NCBI GenBank assembly: GCA_900239685.1
Contig: OENT01000960.1
Span: 1 to 64,000, forward strand
Direction of reading: 5' to 3'
DNA length: 64,000 nt
DNA from: Rotaria macrura
Lineage: Eukaryota > Rotifera > Eurotatoria > Philodinida > Philodinidae
Below are positions 1 through 16,077 of this stretch, piece by piece (position 1 is the stretch's first letter; each line of letters opens with the position of its first letter). The translations under genes were made by a program, and so were the position numbers. The notes under the pieces were generated by a model. The model saw only the letters and a list, made by a program, of their open reading frames with translations. It was not told the origin of the DNA and did not search any database.

Positions 1-1197
1 GAAAGACAAAATACGCTGGTATACGCAGAAAAATGCGTACTATCTTTCTAGGATACTGAGATCGAGATACAAGAAGGGGCCGATTTGTGGCCTTATCCGG
101 CGGTGTCCTTTCTATCAGAGGTAGATCTTGTTTAGATCTATCGCCACTAAAACTTTCATCTATTTCTTTTCAACTGCAGCAGAGTTATCCCAAAAATAGT
201 AACCGTTACGCAATTTCAAAAAACTTTAATCCGCTTTAGAGAAACCAAGAGCAAATCATTTTTATACGAAAGAGCGAAGAATTCAAATGAATGTTACATC
301 CAAAAGTTTTTGAGCTGCTAAAAAACTGTTACAATATTAGATCGTTTCTGATCCACTTTTCTTTCATCAAATCAAAAAACTTGAAATATGCCTCTTTACG
401 GAATTTCATATTTTCTTTAATTTATACAGAAGAAGGTTTCATAACTTACCATTTCGAACTGCGAAGATAAAACTGGTCTTTTTTCTGATACAATGAGTAC
501 CATAAAAGCATTCTTATCTTTTCAGTATATTAGTTTTATTCTTACAATAAAATATCATAAAACCCTCGGGCTATTTTTCAGACAAAAATGAAATGTGAAA
601 ACGTAAAAGAACTATACGTTTTGGATGCAATTCACCGCCAGAATTTTATTTCAACATTTGGGGGAAGAAAAATTGGGATGTATATCACTCCTCTCGTAGT
701 TTTCAACAAGTTTGATAATCTGTTGATAGCACACTTCCGATTTTCGAAACGTTCTCTATAGTTTTCCAATTTTAAACCTTTCCCAGACGAGAGCGTTGAT
801 CCTTGACCACGCCCAAGTATAATCAATTCTTTGGAATATTACAGTAGGTAATTATTATATTACATCGAACAATATAAAAAAGGTCCAATGACACTAGTTT
901 TAGTCAACACAAAAATAAATCAAATAACTTACATATTGAAATTAAAAAGTTTTGTTTAAACTATGATTGTTTAAAAAAGAAAATGAACAAATGCGAACGA
1001 ATGGAATGGAATACAACTAATCATAAGATCTTGCATTCCAACTATTATGGTTAAGAAGTGAAGTTTTTTATATTTAGTATTGACGATTTCCGTTAATCAG
1101 CCCTTGCGGTTTTTACTTCGATGATTTAAGTATAAAATTTTTGTTTTGAGATTGATTAGCCAGAACATTGTTACGTGAAATCGGCAAAACGTGTATT
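1..1197. other. Left-end stretch with no recognised gene
   Basis: AT-rich sequence with only short open frames (the longest is about 64 codons, minus, 632-826) that show no recognisable family and no convincing splice chain. I see no gene here. Confidence 0.5.
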
Positions 1198-1710
1198 AAA
1201 GTAGGGAATAGAGCTCCGTGGGACGGGATGGGACGGGACTGGACAACAAATATGAAAAGGTGGCGGGACGGAGCGGGACAGAATTGATTCCTCTTGGGAC
1301 GGGACCAGATCAATTAACTTCTCTGTCCCGCCAATTTCATACAAGCACAATCGGCATTTAGTATTTTGCATTCATTGCAGCATTTATGCATTAAGTTAAG
1401 CATGCATACGTTAGAGGTCATTCGATTGGTTGTCTTCACACAATGTCAATATGTCACTTGTATGAAATGATACAATAATTGTATTGTAATCATCGTTCAC
1501 GTCATTCCAATCTTTTTTTATATTATGTAGATGTTAACAATATATTTTTTTATTTGATCAGGTACTCGAAGTGCAGTATTTTAGCTAGTGTTTCTTATTG
1601 TAATTTTCATTGTTTTCTTGTAATAAGGAGTTCTCATATAAATATTATTGTGAAACAAGTTTGCCATGCAAATATCATCGTGATAGAAATTTTTTTCATG
1701 TATGTGTTAT

Positions 1711-1718
1711 CTTGTAAC
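1711..1718. repeat. Target-site duplication, left copy (CTTGTAAC)
   Basis: Exact 8-bp match to 2414-2421 on the other side of the inner hAT-like element. Confidence 0.75.
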
Positions 1719-2413
1719 TTGGGAACTACAAAGTGATCCCCTGAGACCTGGGTTGGGACCAAAGATTTTGACTTTTATGGGACCGATACCAATAGCTTAT
1801 CCAGATGGCCCGATGTCTTCTTTTTTCGAAAAGATTTGAAAATTTACGCTCAATCTTGCAAAAAATTTCTTGCGTTTAAGAAAATTGTTGTTGCAATCTC
1901 TGCTGGGTTAAAATGTGAAACACAATGTAACTACTGTTACTAATTACTTGAAAGTTGTTTTCTTTGATTTATCATGCGAAACATAGCTCACAGCCATTTT
2001 ACTAATCTTCTACAACTACATTAAGGAAGAAGTTCGTCTATAAAAATGATATTCTATAGACTTACCGCTTTGATCGTATATCGATAACATCACTTATGAT
2101 CTCCATGTGAGTGTGCAGGTCGCGTCTGTTAGGATCTGTGACGTCTCTGGAACCCGTCAGTCATGGTCTGTGATAAAGGGGGAGGGGCACGTCGGTAACG
2201 ATATGTGGAAGAGCAGGAGTGCGTCAGAAATTGCTACTCTAAACACTTCAACTCTCCTTTCACATCATGTTTCACAAAATTGGAATCAGAAGTTATAGAA
2301 AACTTTAACTAGAACAATGGTTGGCACCAAAACCATTTTATCAACAGGACCGGGATCCGAAAATTTTTTTTAACTGGACCGGGACCATAAAAAGGTGGTC
2401 CCACAGTTCCCTA
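1719..2413. mobile_element. Inner hAT-type non-autonomous element (695 bp)
   Basis: The element begins TTGGGAACTAC and ends, in reverse complement, TAGGGAACTGT, an imperfect terminal inverted repeat of the hAT kind. Subterminal GGGACC motifs occur near both ends (1754-1785 and 2340-2400). It is flanked by an exact 8-bp direct repeat, CTTGTAAC, at 1711-1718 and 2414-2421; an 8-bp target duplication is the hAT signature. The only internal frame is 63 codons (2107-2298) and unlike a transposase, so the element looks like a deletion derivative or MITE. Confidence 0.75.
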
Positions 2414-2421
2414 CTTGTAAC
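2414..2421. repeat. Target-site duplication, right copy (CTTGTAAC)
   Basis: Exact 8-bp match to 1711-1718; exact conservation suggests a fairly recent insertion. Confidence 0.75.
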
Positions 2422-2662
2422 TGATAAATAGTAAAATAAATAGATTTCATCGAATAAGAAAGTAGTAATCAAATAGTAAGTTTTAACCACATTATCAAAC
2501 AAAAAGAAAGACTTACATATGTATGTTAGAATAACGTGGGACGGGACGGGATCGTAGAAAGCGAATAAAGCGGAACGGGATGGCCCGGATAAGACAGTGT
2601 GGGATGCTGGACGGGACGGAACAACTTTTTGGTCGTCCCGAGGAGCTCTGGTAGGGAACTTT

Positions 2663-5088
2663 GTCGGTTAGAATAACAAGTGATGCCAAAGTTTCTGGAC
2701 AAAATATTTGTTCTATACTGGCCTGCTTGATAGTATTTCATGTGTTTAAAACTATGGACCAAGAATAAGAATATTGTGCTTTTCTTGAATAGGGGCTGAG
2801 AAATTTTGCGTAGATTTTTGTTCGAGAGTAATAATGGAATATTTGCAAGGCCCAACTAGATAGATTTGTAATAGAACGAATATTTCTGCACAAAATGTGA
2901 TATTAAACTAAGCTATAGCTTTTCACAAGTGAAGCTATAGGCGTCTTATGAGGGGCTCCTTTCTACGTAAAACACTTTTCATCAAAAAGTTAATTTTTTA
3001 AAAATCAATGTAGAAAAACGAAAGTTGAGGTGCCGTGTTGAAAGACATAAAAGAACTCAAATAGTAAATTTTGTAGGACAGATCTGGCTCTATATAATAG
3101 AAATATATCAAAATCAAAAAAAATTCTGTTTTGAACAGCTTATTTCAATATACTAGCTATCATATCGTCAAAATAAGAATGATCTGCGGCAAAAAAAACG
3201 ATGAACATCTCGCGAAACATTTCTTTTGTTTGCACAAGTTCACACAAAAATAATCATCGCTGCTCCAATCCAAATATGAATAGATGTCATATGACTCTGA
3301 AATAAAGCATACATGAGCAAAAATCTGAAGTCTTGTATCATTTATTACTTCATCTGGAGTGCGCTAGTCTCTTTCTAAGACTTATTATCTAGACTGCTTT
3401 GGCTTGAATATCGAGTGATGACGATCATTTTTATCAACTTATACTTTCATAAGAGATAGCGAGCTAGTTTTATGATGGAGAACTAGATCGATACATGGTC
3501 ACATCAGAAGTGCTGGAGATTTTCTATCGTGTACATTCCAGACGGGAATGATACAATGAATCATTTTTCTCCCAAGGTATTAGAAAGTAATTCAAACAAT
3601 AACAACAACACACATAATTGAATCAAGAAAATTTCGATTGATTTTAACAGTTGGCCAACAAAACCTTTGTTTTGTGCACACTATTTTGACATTTGACGTA
3701 AGCATTTCTTCATTTTATGCTCCACTTAATGTAAACATCTTTTGTTCAGTGATGTGAAGTAGAAACGGGTCTACTGGTTGTCTTTAAGAAAAGAGAAACT
3801 CGACAGTGTTGATTGCATGTTTATGTTTGTTTTCATTATTCATCCACAATTACGCCCACATTCTCATCTTCATGTTGGATAATCTTCAGAAAGAATAAAA
3901 GATTTTTCGAATGTGATTACTATTTTAATATGATATGGAAGTCGCTGAGTAATGGACTACAATAGATCATCTAAAACATCTTTCCTTGTAGCACAGCCTA
4001 CGTTTATTTAAGAAAACGTAGCATTTATTGTATACTTGCACTATATAGAAAATCGAGAAATGGAATGTTTATTTTTTGAACAAACCAAGTATTTGTTAAT
4101 TCTGTCCCAAAACGTACAAAAAAATACCATTTCGTCCATGAGTTATTCATGCATATGACGGAATACTTCATGCAAACATAAAAGATGAATCATGGTAAAA
4201 TTTAATGGTACCTCCTGTCTTATAAAAAATATCTGTGCATATTCAAAAATTATTTTATATTTAGTTGTATCTTAAGAATTCTATGAACAAAAGTATTCAT
4301 CTTCTATGGCAGTCAGCCTGAGTTAGATGAAATTTGTTTTTCTGTACTGCGTCAGTTTCTTGAAAGTAAACTTGATCTAGTAAACATCTTCATTACAAAG
4401 CAAAATATGTTGTTGAAAAATCTGCCTCTGATCAAAGTATTATAAGTTTACTTTAGTCGTATATTTCACATGAGATAACACGTACATTTTTCATCGTAAC
4501 GATAGAAATCGCGACTTCAACACATTAAATATTTGTTTAATCTTCAGTGACATCTATAAAAAAAACATTCTTCTGATGCTGATTTTCAGAAGAATCACTC
4601 AATAAAATTTTCAAAACAGACTATTTATCAATATATGTCTTTGATTCGTATAATTATTATTGTTTCAAGTGAAAACTCAATAGAGGATATGATGGGATAA
4701 TAATGGTTAAAAAGGGTCAGTTATCTATCTCGCTCAAACAGGTACACAGAAGCACGTCTAAAATGATGCGAAAGAGACGAAATCTTTTTTCCTTTAAATG
4801 AATGCCATACTTATTTAAAAGTGTCATCTCATTTTAGCGTAAGTATCTATTTGTGTGTAATGTCTATACAATAGGATCAATTTATTACATCAGCATGCAT
4901 TTTGCATGCGAATAGTTTATCATTTTAAAAACGTACTTTACATATGCCTGATATCGATAAACACCATCATAATAAATTCAAAATTTCATATCGATATGGG
5001 TTTATTGAAGGGAACAGAACTTTTCTTATAGATCACTTCATTTTTTATTCGATTATTCTGGTTTGCTGTTGTCACCGTTCAACTTCAT
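2663..5088. other. Intergenic stretch upstream of CK2 alpha
   Basis: About 2.4 kb of AT-rich sequence without a recognisable coding frame. It presumably holds the 5' region of the CK2 alpha gene starting at 5089, but I see no clear core promoter motif. Confidence 0.5.
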
Positions 5089-8472
<3,384 letters not shown>

Positions 8473-8862
8473 ACAAAAACAAAACTGAAACATCCGTCAT
8501 GACTACTATTATATTCTGCTATGAGACAATTTTCTTTGATTATTGTCTTTCTTGTTGTTCTTCTTTTACATTGTAGCAGTGTTATTATTTACATAGAAAT
8601 ATCAAACATAAGTTTATCTATGCAGGATGATGGGAAATGACATTTGCCATATGAAAATGATGTGTTCATCTATGTTATATATTTTTTTTCAACGATCGAT
8701 CATATGGATCTTCTGTATTTGTTCTTCTTTCTCTAGTTTAAATGTTACAAAACAAAAAAAAGGCATTTTTTTTCTTCGTTAAATATGCACCAAAAATAAC
8801 TACCCAACTAAACAAGAAATCTCGTGATTGTCTCAATTCTTTGTAGATTATAGTGTTTGATA
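8473..8862. other. CK2 alpha - SNX intergenic gap
   Basis: This 390-bp gap holds the CK2 alpha 3' region and the SNX leader. A good 3' splice site (pyrimidine tract ending TTTGTAG at about 8846) precedes the SNX start codon by 17 nt. It could accept a 5' UTR exon or a spliced leader. Confidence 0.5.
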
Positions 8863-10642
8863 ATGTCCAACGATCAAGAACAACGTGAAACACCACCAGA
8901 GTTTGGTCAAGATGATGATAATGATGATAAAACGACTAATAAAAGTGATGATGAAATGTTTGTATCAGCTATAACACCAGCGACCATTGATATATCACTA
9001 AATGGTGAAGACGATGATGAAAATCCATTCGGAGAACCTACAACCAGGGAAAAAACACCAACTAATACGACAAATACTGTTGAATCCTCTGTTTCTAGTG
9101 AAAAGAATTTATTACAACAAGAGAAAACACCGGATAAAATTGACGAAGATGATAAGGATTCATTTGAACCAGAAAATACGAGCAATCAAACACCGGCAAT
9201 AGCCGATACACCTCCTGTACCTACTGTTGTTTCAGAAAACCTACCGTCAACACCAATTAAAGAGCCGACATCGATCTTTTCAAATACATCAAATGCAAGT
9301 TCAACACAATCTGTACCATCGAAAATAGAGATTGAACGACAGGTTTCATCATCAATACCAGCACCAAAGAGTATTCTTAGTGAGCCGGATGTTGTAAAAA
9401 CATCAGTGCCCAACCGTTCCAATGAAGATAAGATTGAAATTGCTGTTAGTGATCCATCGAAAATCGGAGACGTAAGCGAAACTGATACTTGATCCCTTTC
9501 TCTTTCTACTGTGTTCATATTTTTCCTTTCTATAGGGTATGTCATCATATTTAACTTATCGAATAACAACAAAAACAACTTTACCGATGTTCAAAAAAAC
9601 AGAATTTTCAGTTCAACGACGTTTTAGTGATTTTCTTGGTTTACATGCTAAACTTGTCAATAAACACTTACATGTTGGTGTTATAATTCCATCGCCACCA
9701 GAAAAAGATTCCTTATCAATGGCTAAAGTTAAGATATCGAAAGATGAAACCATGCCGACAGATTTTATTGATCGTCGTCGTGCATTGTTAGAGCGTTATT
9801 TAAATCGTTTAGTACGACATAATAAATTAATCGAAGATGCTGATGTACGTGAATTTATTGAACTGCCTAATGAATTGCCCAAGTCAACCAATACACAGGC
9901 ATTGAGTGGTGCCGGTGTTTTACGTGCATTGACAACTATATCAAATCAAGTTACGAAAATTGCAACGAAAAAAACTGAACAAGATCAATGGTTTGAAGAA
10001 AAACATTTATACATAGATGATTTGCTTAAACACATGAAACATTTATACAATCAATTCAACACAATGTTTTCACATCGTAAAGAAGCTGGTCATGCATTGA
10101 AAAATTTTACAGGATCTCTTAATCATTTAGCTACAACTGAAGAACATACATCATTATCGAATGCATTAATTGAATTAGCTAATCTTGAAGAAAAATTAGA
10201 TCAAATTTATAATGAACATGGTTTACGAGAATATTCAATACTAACAGAATTAATAAAAGAATATATTTCTATCTTAGAAATGGTACAATTAGCATTTCAT
10301 GAACGTATAAAAGTACATCAACACTGGCTCAATGCTGAAGACACATTGAGAAAGAAACGTGAAGCAAAAACAAAGCTAGAACAATCAACAAAAGGTGCTG
10401 ATAAAATACCACAAGCTGAAGCGGAAATACACGATTGGGAGAACAGAGTTGTACGTGGCAAAGAAGATTTCGAAAATATATCAAAAACAATTAAACAGGA
10501 AATGGAAGTCTTCGATCAAACTCGTTTTGATGATTTCCGAAAAGCTATTGATGATTATTTAAATGACTTGTTAGAACAACAAGATAAAATTTTGCAAATC
10601 TGGGAAGCCTATTTACCCGAAGCCAACAAAATTAATGTGTGA
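8863..10642 (+). CDS. SNX1: Sorting nexin 1/2 (PX-BAR, retromer SNX-BAR subunit)
   Basis: SNX1/SNX2 proteins bind phosphoinositides on endosomes and form the membrane-bending part of retromer. Two exons, 8863-9471 and 9536-10642, join as IGD-GMSSYL to give 571 residues. Residues 1 to about 190 are acidic and Ser/Thr/Pro-rich, as in the family's disordered N-terminus. The PX domain follows, with the lipid-binding RRFSDF motif (about R229-R230), the PSPPEKD loop and RRRALLERYL. After NTQALSGAGVLRA comes the coiled BAR domain, including DHTSLSNAL-like EEHTSLSNAL, LEEKLDQIYNEHG and the family ending WEAYLPEA. The ATG at 8863 opens the long frame. It cannot be assigned to SNX1 or SNX2, which are vertebrate paralogues. 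Confidence 0.96.
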
Positions 10643-11813
10643 TTTTCTTTTCCTTCCACATGATAAAAAGTGATTTTTTTATAGAATTTTTTTTACTGTT
10701 TTTTTTCTTTATTAATTTTTATTTCAATCTTTTTCGTGCAACAATCATTTTGCAATTCTAGTGTCATATCGTATATAGCATTTTTCTTTTAAGAAATGAT
10801 TATTTTGAATCGATTTTCTATAAAAAAATAAAAACAAACTATTTTTCTTTTTTGATTGATTTTATTTTGTATGTTTTATTTTGAAAATATAGAAATGATG
10901 GTTTCATTTGTAGATTTATTTCATTTTTCGATTGATACTATATAAATCAATGAAATAGCTCTTTTATTTCGAATAATATTCTGTTTCTAATATGGTTTAT
11001 CGGAAATAAGTGAAGAACTAGATAGTAAACGTTGTAATCATAAACAACATGTATTCGCTCTACTACCAATTGTTTAGATAACAATTGATGATTCAAACAA
11101 ACTTGTACAATATGTGAAAGTAATTGATTTCCACAATTACTTCGGAACATGACAAGGACACACATTTTTAACATCATAAACTTGTATACGTTCATGGTTG
11201 AATATGTTAGAAACTGTGATCGTATTCGATGTACATGCATTACTAAATAAAAGATTCGACAAAATAATTACTTAGAACTTTACAATTTAAATCTTATCTT
11301 CATTCATGATCAAATCATGATTCTACCGATAAGAAAGTACTGAATTCAAATGCAATAAAATGGTGCTTATCCATAATGTGTTCCATAACTATGCAAATGA
11401 TTAATGATTAAAATCGATTGAACTCAAAAACTTCGGAAAATACAATCTCGTTGTTGTGCATAAAAATGAACGGTTGACGAATACAAGAACATAATGAAGA
11501 CTAAATTTGATTATTTTATGCTTTAAGAAATAAATGTAGTTTAATAATATTATTATTATTCTATCTCCTTGTAGAAATCGTTGTTCCTTCATAAAGCTGT
11601 TTAGATAATTTTTCCTTTAGTGTGCATATTCATAATTATTTTCTTTTTTCTATATCATTAATTGTGTAATAGAACAAATATAGTCAAACTATTAACTAGA
11701 AAAGATCTTGTTCATATATTTTAAGAGGAAAAAAAGTAAGAAATTATTTTACTTTTACAAGTCGTAATAACGAAAGGTTAATGAATATTGATAAATCCTA
11801 TTCTTTAGGCAAT
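10643..11813. other. SNX - UVSSA intergenic gap
   Basis: AT-rich, with poly-T tracts after the SNX stop. A 97-codon minus-strand frame at 10947-11240 has no recognisable family. A possible acceptor (TTCTTTAG, ending at 11808) lies 5 nt before the UVSSA start. Confidence 0.5.
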
Positions 11814-14153
11814 ATGAATCAATTAGTTGAACAAAGTCTATCGAATTTAGTTCAAGAACTAACTACATCTGGTTTGAAAATATTGAATGAACAGAAAACA
11901 AAACAACTTAAACAGATTTGCAAGTAAGTTATTTACTTGATTGATTAAATAAATGGTGTATGTATATCTGTCTCATAAAATAAATTAAATAATTCTTAAG
12001 CTTCCTAGTGAATATATTTAACAATAAAAAAATTGTGAGCAACACCCTTGTAAAGAGTTAAAAAACAAAAATAATCTAAGATCCAACTGGTATTGCTAAA
12101 CGTATGAAGGTATTTTTTTTAATCTATTTATAGTACGACACAAGTCTTTATCATCCCTTCGATAAGAGTTTTCCTGAACTACAATAATGAAATAACTCGC
12201 ATATTAAGACGAAGAATTATTGCTATCCAGACTGTGCTCATATGTCAGTAGCATTTGATGAGACTTGTAACATGAGAAGCAAATGTGTTGAAATGGTATG
12301 TACGATCGACAACAAGAAGTAGAGGGACGCTTTGCTAATGTATTGATCATGCGTATTGTGTTACATGGTTAAGAATAGATAACTTCATGTAAATTTATAG
12401 TGCAAAGCGCAATAAAGAAATAAATAATGTGATGATTTTAACGAGTGACACATAGTCGATTTGTGTACTGAAGATTGTTCTATCTATACATTCTAAACAA
12501 TATTATCATACAGAACGAAAGAATTCCAGTTAAACTCTCCATTCTTATACCGACTATATTAGCAATGTATTTGTCGAATCCAATGTTCTACTAGGTCATG
12601 TTTTCCCAGGCAAACAAACATTTAGAAAAACGAGTTTAAGCGTTCAATCCAGAACGCTGATTGTGAGTCACTAACCGTTAATAACAAAACACAAAAAAAG
12701 CGTTTTTTTACGCAGAATTTTCACTTTCGAAGCGTGAAAACGGATAAAAACTCTAATCCTGAGCGTTAAAGCGTACAATTATTCGACAAATTGAAATCCA
12801 ATGCGTTTAAACCATCAGAATTAGAGTTTTTATCCGTTTTCACGCTCCGAAAGTGAAAATTCTGCGTAAAAAAACGTTTTTTTTGCGTTTTCTTAGTGAC
12901 GGTTAGTGACTCACCGTCGGCGTTCTGCATTGAACGTTTAAATACGTTTTTCTGAATGTTGTTCTGCTTGGGTTACAGTCAGTTTAAGTTATGTTGACTT
13001 GAATCTAGGTAAAATTTTTGGTCTTGAATGAGTCATCGTGTTGAAAGCACTGACTTGTCAAAAAACTCTAGTTTTTTATTTTAGATTTTTTTCGTATTGA
13101 AAAATAACGATCGTCTCGTTGATATTACTTCTTGTGAGGATTAGATAAAATATTTTTTGGAATAAGCAATCGTTGATTGATGAATATCATAAGTAATTAC
13201 AACGCATAATTGAATTATTGTAACGATTTTTTTACTAATATTTGGATTAAATAAAGAAAGAATCATTTCGAGGAATACGGAAAAAAACACCATTATACGT
13301 ATTTAAATTGACACGGTTTAATCTAAAAGAATCCAAATGTGATTTATAAATTTTTAATTAACCCTCTTAATCAGATTTGCCTGAGACAATTGTGTATGAT
13401 ACTCATGAAAAATCTTTCATTCAAAGGCAAGGAGATGTCAACGTTGAATATTGTTACCGTTTATTAAAAGCTCAACTCGATAAAAATCATTCTGAAATTC
13501 GTTATTCAACAGTTCAAATAGTTGATCAATTATTCAATCGTTCTCATCATTTTCGAACACTTTTACTTGATGATTTTAATTATCTTATTGACAAATGTCT
13601 TGGTAAATTCTCACTTATAAATAAGTTCCCTTTTCGTTTTTTTAATCAATTATTTATTTAGGGTTAAATGTTGATAATCAATTACCTCCACCATATCCGA
13701 CAGCTAAATTGTTAAAGCAATTTACGGCAACCTGTATTAAAAAATGGCATGAAAAATTTGGTACAACTTATAAGTTACTTGATATTGGTTATAACTATTT
13801 AAAAAATTGTAAATTTCTAAATTTCGATAATGTTGATGAACCCGTTGGAATTACAGCTGAATTACAACGAGAACAAAATGAAGCTAATCGAATTCGTCTT
13901 TCACAAAAACTTCAAAATGTCAAGAGAGAACTAAACGGTTTGTTTCAATTTTATAAGAAAAACACAACAAAGAAAAACATCTCATCTTTGTTTTTCGACG
14001 TTTATAGACACATCAAATGAGATTTTTTCTTATATACAGCAAGCAGAAAATTGTCTTAATTTACTTGTAGCAAAGAATGATAAAACATCGATAATGACAA
14101 CAACAGCCGAGTCAATTACACAATTGAACGATGATAATGGTGATGACGACGAC

Positions 14154-14189
<36 letters not shown>

Positions 14190-16033
14190 ATAGATGTTCT
14201 ACCTGTATCAACGAAAAATAATGATCAAGAACTTCTGCAATTACTTGGTCTTGGGACAGCAGGAAAATTAAATATTACTATTAATCTCAATGATGCACCA
14301 AAGTCATCCCTATTTAATGTCGAAATAACAGATGATAATCGAACATTAGTTGAAAATCTCCAAGATCTTTATCGACAATTAAATGATGTTTATCTAACGA
14401 AAATTCAAACATGGATGAATGTTGTTATTAAAGTTCAGCAAAGTTCTAACGAACAACAAACAACAACAGTTATGAAACAAGCAATCGATTTAAAAAATTC
14501 CATTCAATCTTGTTTAAAAATGATTGAAAACTACAATTTAGCACCGAAAAGAATTGTACATACACAGAAGCCATGTACGCCTGCAGTTTATGCCTTTACA
14601 TATGGAAGTTTTTGAATATATTTTCAACTTTTCCGCTCGTATGACAACTGAAAAGAACTGAGACATTGACTTGAGATGAGGAATTTATTAAACAAGCACC
14701 AATACTCCTAATGATAAAACGTTTCTCAGTTTCTTATAACATTTTGCTTATCAAACTCTTTCAACTCCATATAGAAAGTCGACTGAGAATGTTGCCATCC
14801 ACGACGACACATGATGTCATGTTCATATTTCTCAACTTATTTGTGAGCGAATTAAAATTGAAAATGAATCAAATCAAATCAAATTATTTTTTAAAACTAG
14901 TTTTTATTTACATATATTTGAATGTATTTAAAATCTTTTAGTTTCAATACCCAAAGTTCAACCTGTGACTCAAAATTTACCGATTGAACCCGTACGTATT
15001 GTTGTTTGTTGAACCATAATAAAAAAAGGAATATAATATAGTAGCATAATTCATTCTCACCGTTCTTAATATTTTTAATAGCAATTTTTTCACATTAGTG
15101 TAAAAAATTTCCATTAACAATAGAAATCTATTGAATCTCATTTTTACTTAGAACTAAAATGTTTTTCTTTTTCTACACATCTAGTTTTTTACTTCCTTAT
15201 ACTCTACGATGAATAGAATATAAATGTGTAGTCACTATAGATGGGAATGTTACATTTGTTAAAGAGAAATCGATTTCATTCTAGACAACCATGCCAACGT
15301 TAACTGAAGATGAAATCAAATATTTCTTCTATGATGATTCTGAATGCATAAAACGTAGCTTTCTACAGCCAGATGTTCACAATGCTTTCGTACGTCCTGT
15401 CGAAAGAGATGATCTGCCTGAAGTAAATAAAGAAAGTTCACAATACTTTCTTTGAATTATTTATTATTAGAGCTTGAATTATGCTTTATTAATGCGTAAA
15501 AGCACATTTGTTAAAGAATTACCTCCTATCAAATGGAAATGTCGAGCTTCACTAGGTAATGGTAAATTATGCGAACGTATGGATCGATATAAATGTCCGT
15601 TTCATGGTCGAATTATTGCTCGCAATCAACAAGGTCAAGCTGCTGATGAAAATATTCGGATTCGCGAAGAAGAAAAACTTGCAAAGAAGCGAAGTGTTCC
15701 TGAATGGCAAGATCCTGAAATGCTAGAAGATATTCGTCTAACAACAGGAATCGATTTACGAATTAATGGTGAGAAGAGAAAAAAGAAAAAAAAGAACAAT
15801 GAACCAGGCTTGACTGAACTTGGTATTGAAGAAAATAGTGTACGAAAACAGTTAGAAAAAAAAATTTTCAATCGGTATAGTCAAAATTAGCTACTTTCTT
15901 ATCGTCTTGATATTTTCTATTTTATTTATTTAGAACATCTCTGAAACGTATTGGAGCAGCATTAGATCGTGATGAACGACGTCGAAACCAAGAAAAATTT
16001 CATCATCAATTTAACTACACCTTCAATGATTAG
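11814..16033 (+). CDS. UVSSA: UV-stimulated scaffold protein A (8 exons)
   Basis: UVSSA works in transcription-coupled nucleotide excision repair, bridging stalled RNA polymerase II/CSA-CSB with TFIIH and stabilising CSB with USP7. Exons: 11814-11923, 13427-13602, 13662-13937, 14008-14607, 14942-14991, 15285-15422, 15471-15874, 15934-16033, giving 617 residues. The N-terminus (VQELTTSG, QICK, then YRLLKAQLDKNHSEIR) matches the VHS-like domain. An Asp run of 15 residues precedes the central helical block (WMNVVIKVQQ, KQAIDLKNSI). The C-terminal zinc motif C-x9-C-x7-C-x2-H (CRASLGNGKLCERMDR, KCPFHG), PEWQDPEM and the ending EKFHHQFNYTF match the conserved family C-terminus. An upstream in-frame ATG at 11781 could add 11 residues. 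Exon 5 is the least certain. Confidence 0.93.
12605..12972. mobile_element. Foldback MITE in UVSSA intron 1 (about 368 bp)
   Basis: The two halves are imperfect reverse complements along nearly the full length. The left end reads CCCAGGCAAACAAACATT and the right end, reversed, CCCAAGCAGAACAACATT. Both arms contain the GAGTCACTAACCGT block, the AAAACGC/ACGCAG blocks and the TTTTCACGCT-type block near the centre (about 12725-12860). There is no coding capacity. A clear target duplication was not found. It lies inside the 1.5-kb intron 11924-13426, whose excess length it partly explains. Confidence 0.8.
14133..14188 (+). repeat. GAY trinucleotide tract coding poly-Asp in UVSSA
   Basis: A near-perfect GAT/GAC run encodes about 15 consecutive Asp within UVSSA exon 4. 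The human protein also has an acidic segment near here, so this is probably a length-variable coding microsatellite. Confidence 0.85.
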
Positions 16034-16077
16034 GATACATATTTCTTTTCTTTTATTGTTTTTATAAATATTAAAAA

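Larger units (their letters stand above)
1198..2662. mobile_element. Outer hAT-like DNA element with GGGACGGGA-rich ends
   Basis: Both ends are unusually G/C-rich for this window and packed with GGGACGGGA-type subterminal repeats (about 1217-1330 and 2536-2640). The extreme ends form an imperfect inverted repeat: left AAAGT then AGAGCTCC followed by GGGACG, and the reverse complement of the right end AAAGT then CAGAGCTCC followed by GGGACG. No long transposase frame is visible, so it would be non-autonomous. I could not find a matching target duplication for this outer pair, so the limits are approximate. A second element (1719-2413) has inserted into it. Confidence 0.45.

Noticed and set aside
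1217..1320. GGGACGGG repeats as telomeric sequence
   Set aside because: The unit is irregular, mixed with other sequence, and bounded by inverted-repeat ends, unlike a telomere array.
2107..2298. 63-codon frame inside the inner hAT-like element as a transposase remnant
   Set aside because: It shows no hAT dimerisation or catalytic motif and is not protein-like at its ends.
8907..9578. Long minus-strand frames (92 and 130 codons) opposite the SNX N-terminus
   Set aside because: They mirror the acidic Ser/Thr-rich coding region of SNX on the other strand and have no family similarity.
15635..15871. Minus-strand Phe/Ser-rich 78-codon frame
   Set aside because: It is the antisense of the Lys/Glu-rich UVSSA exon 7.
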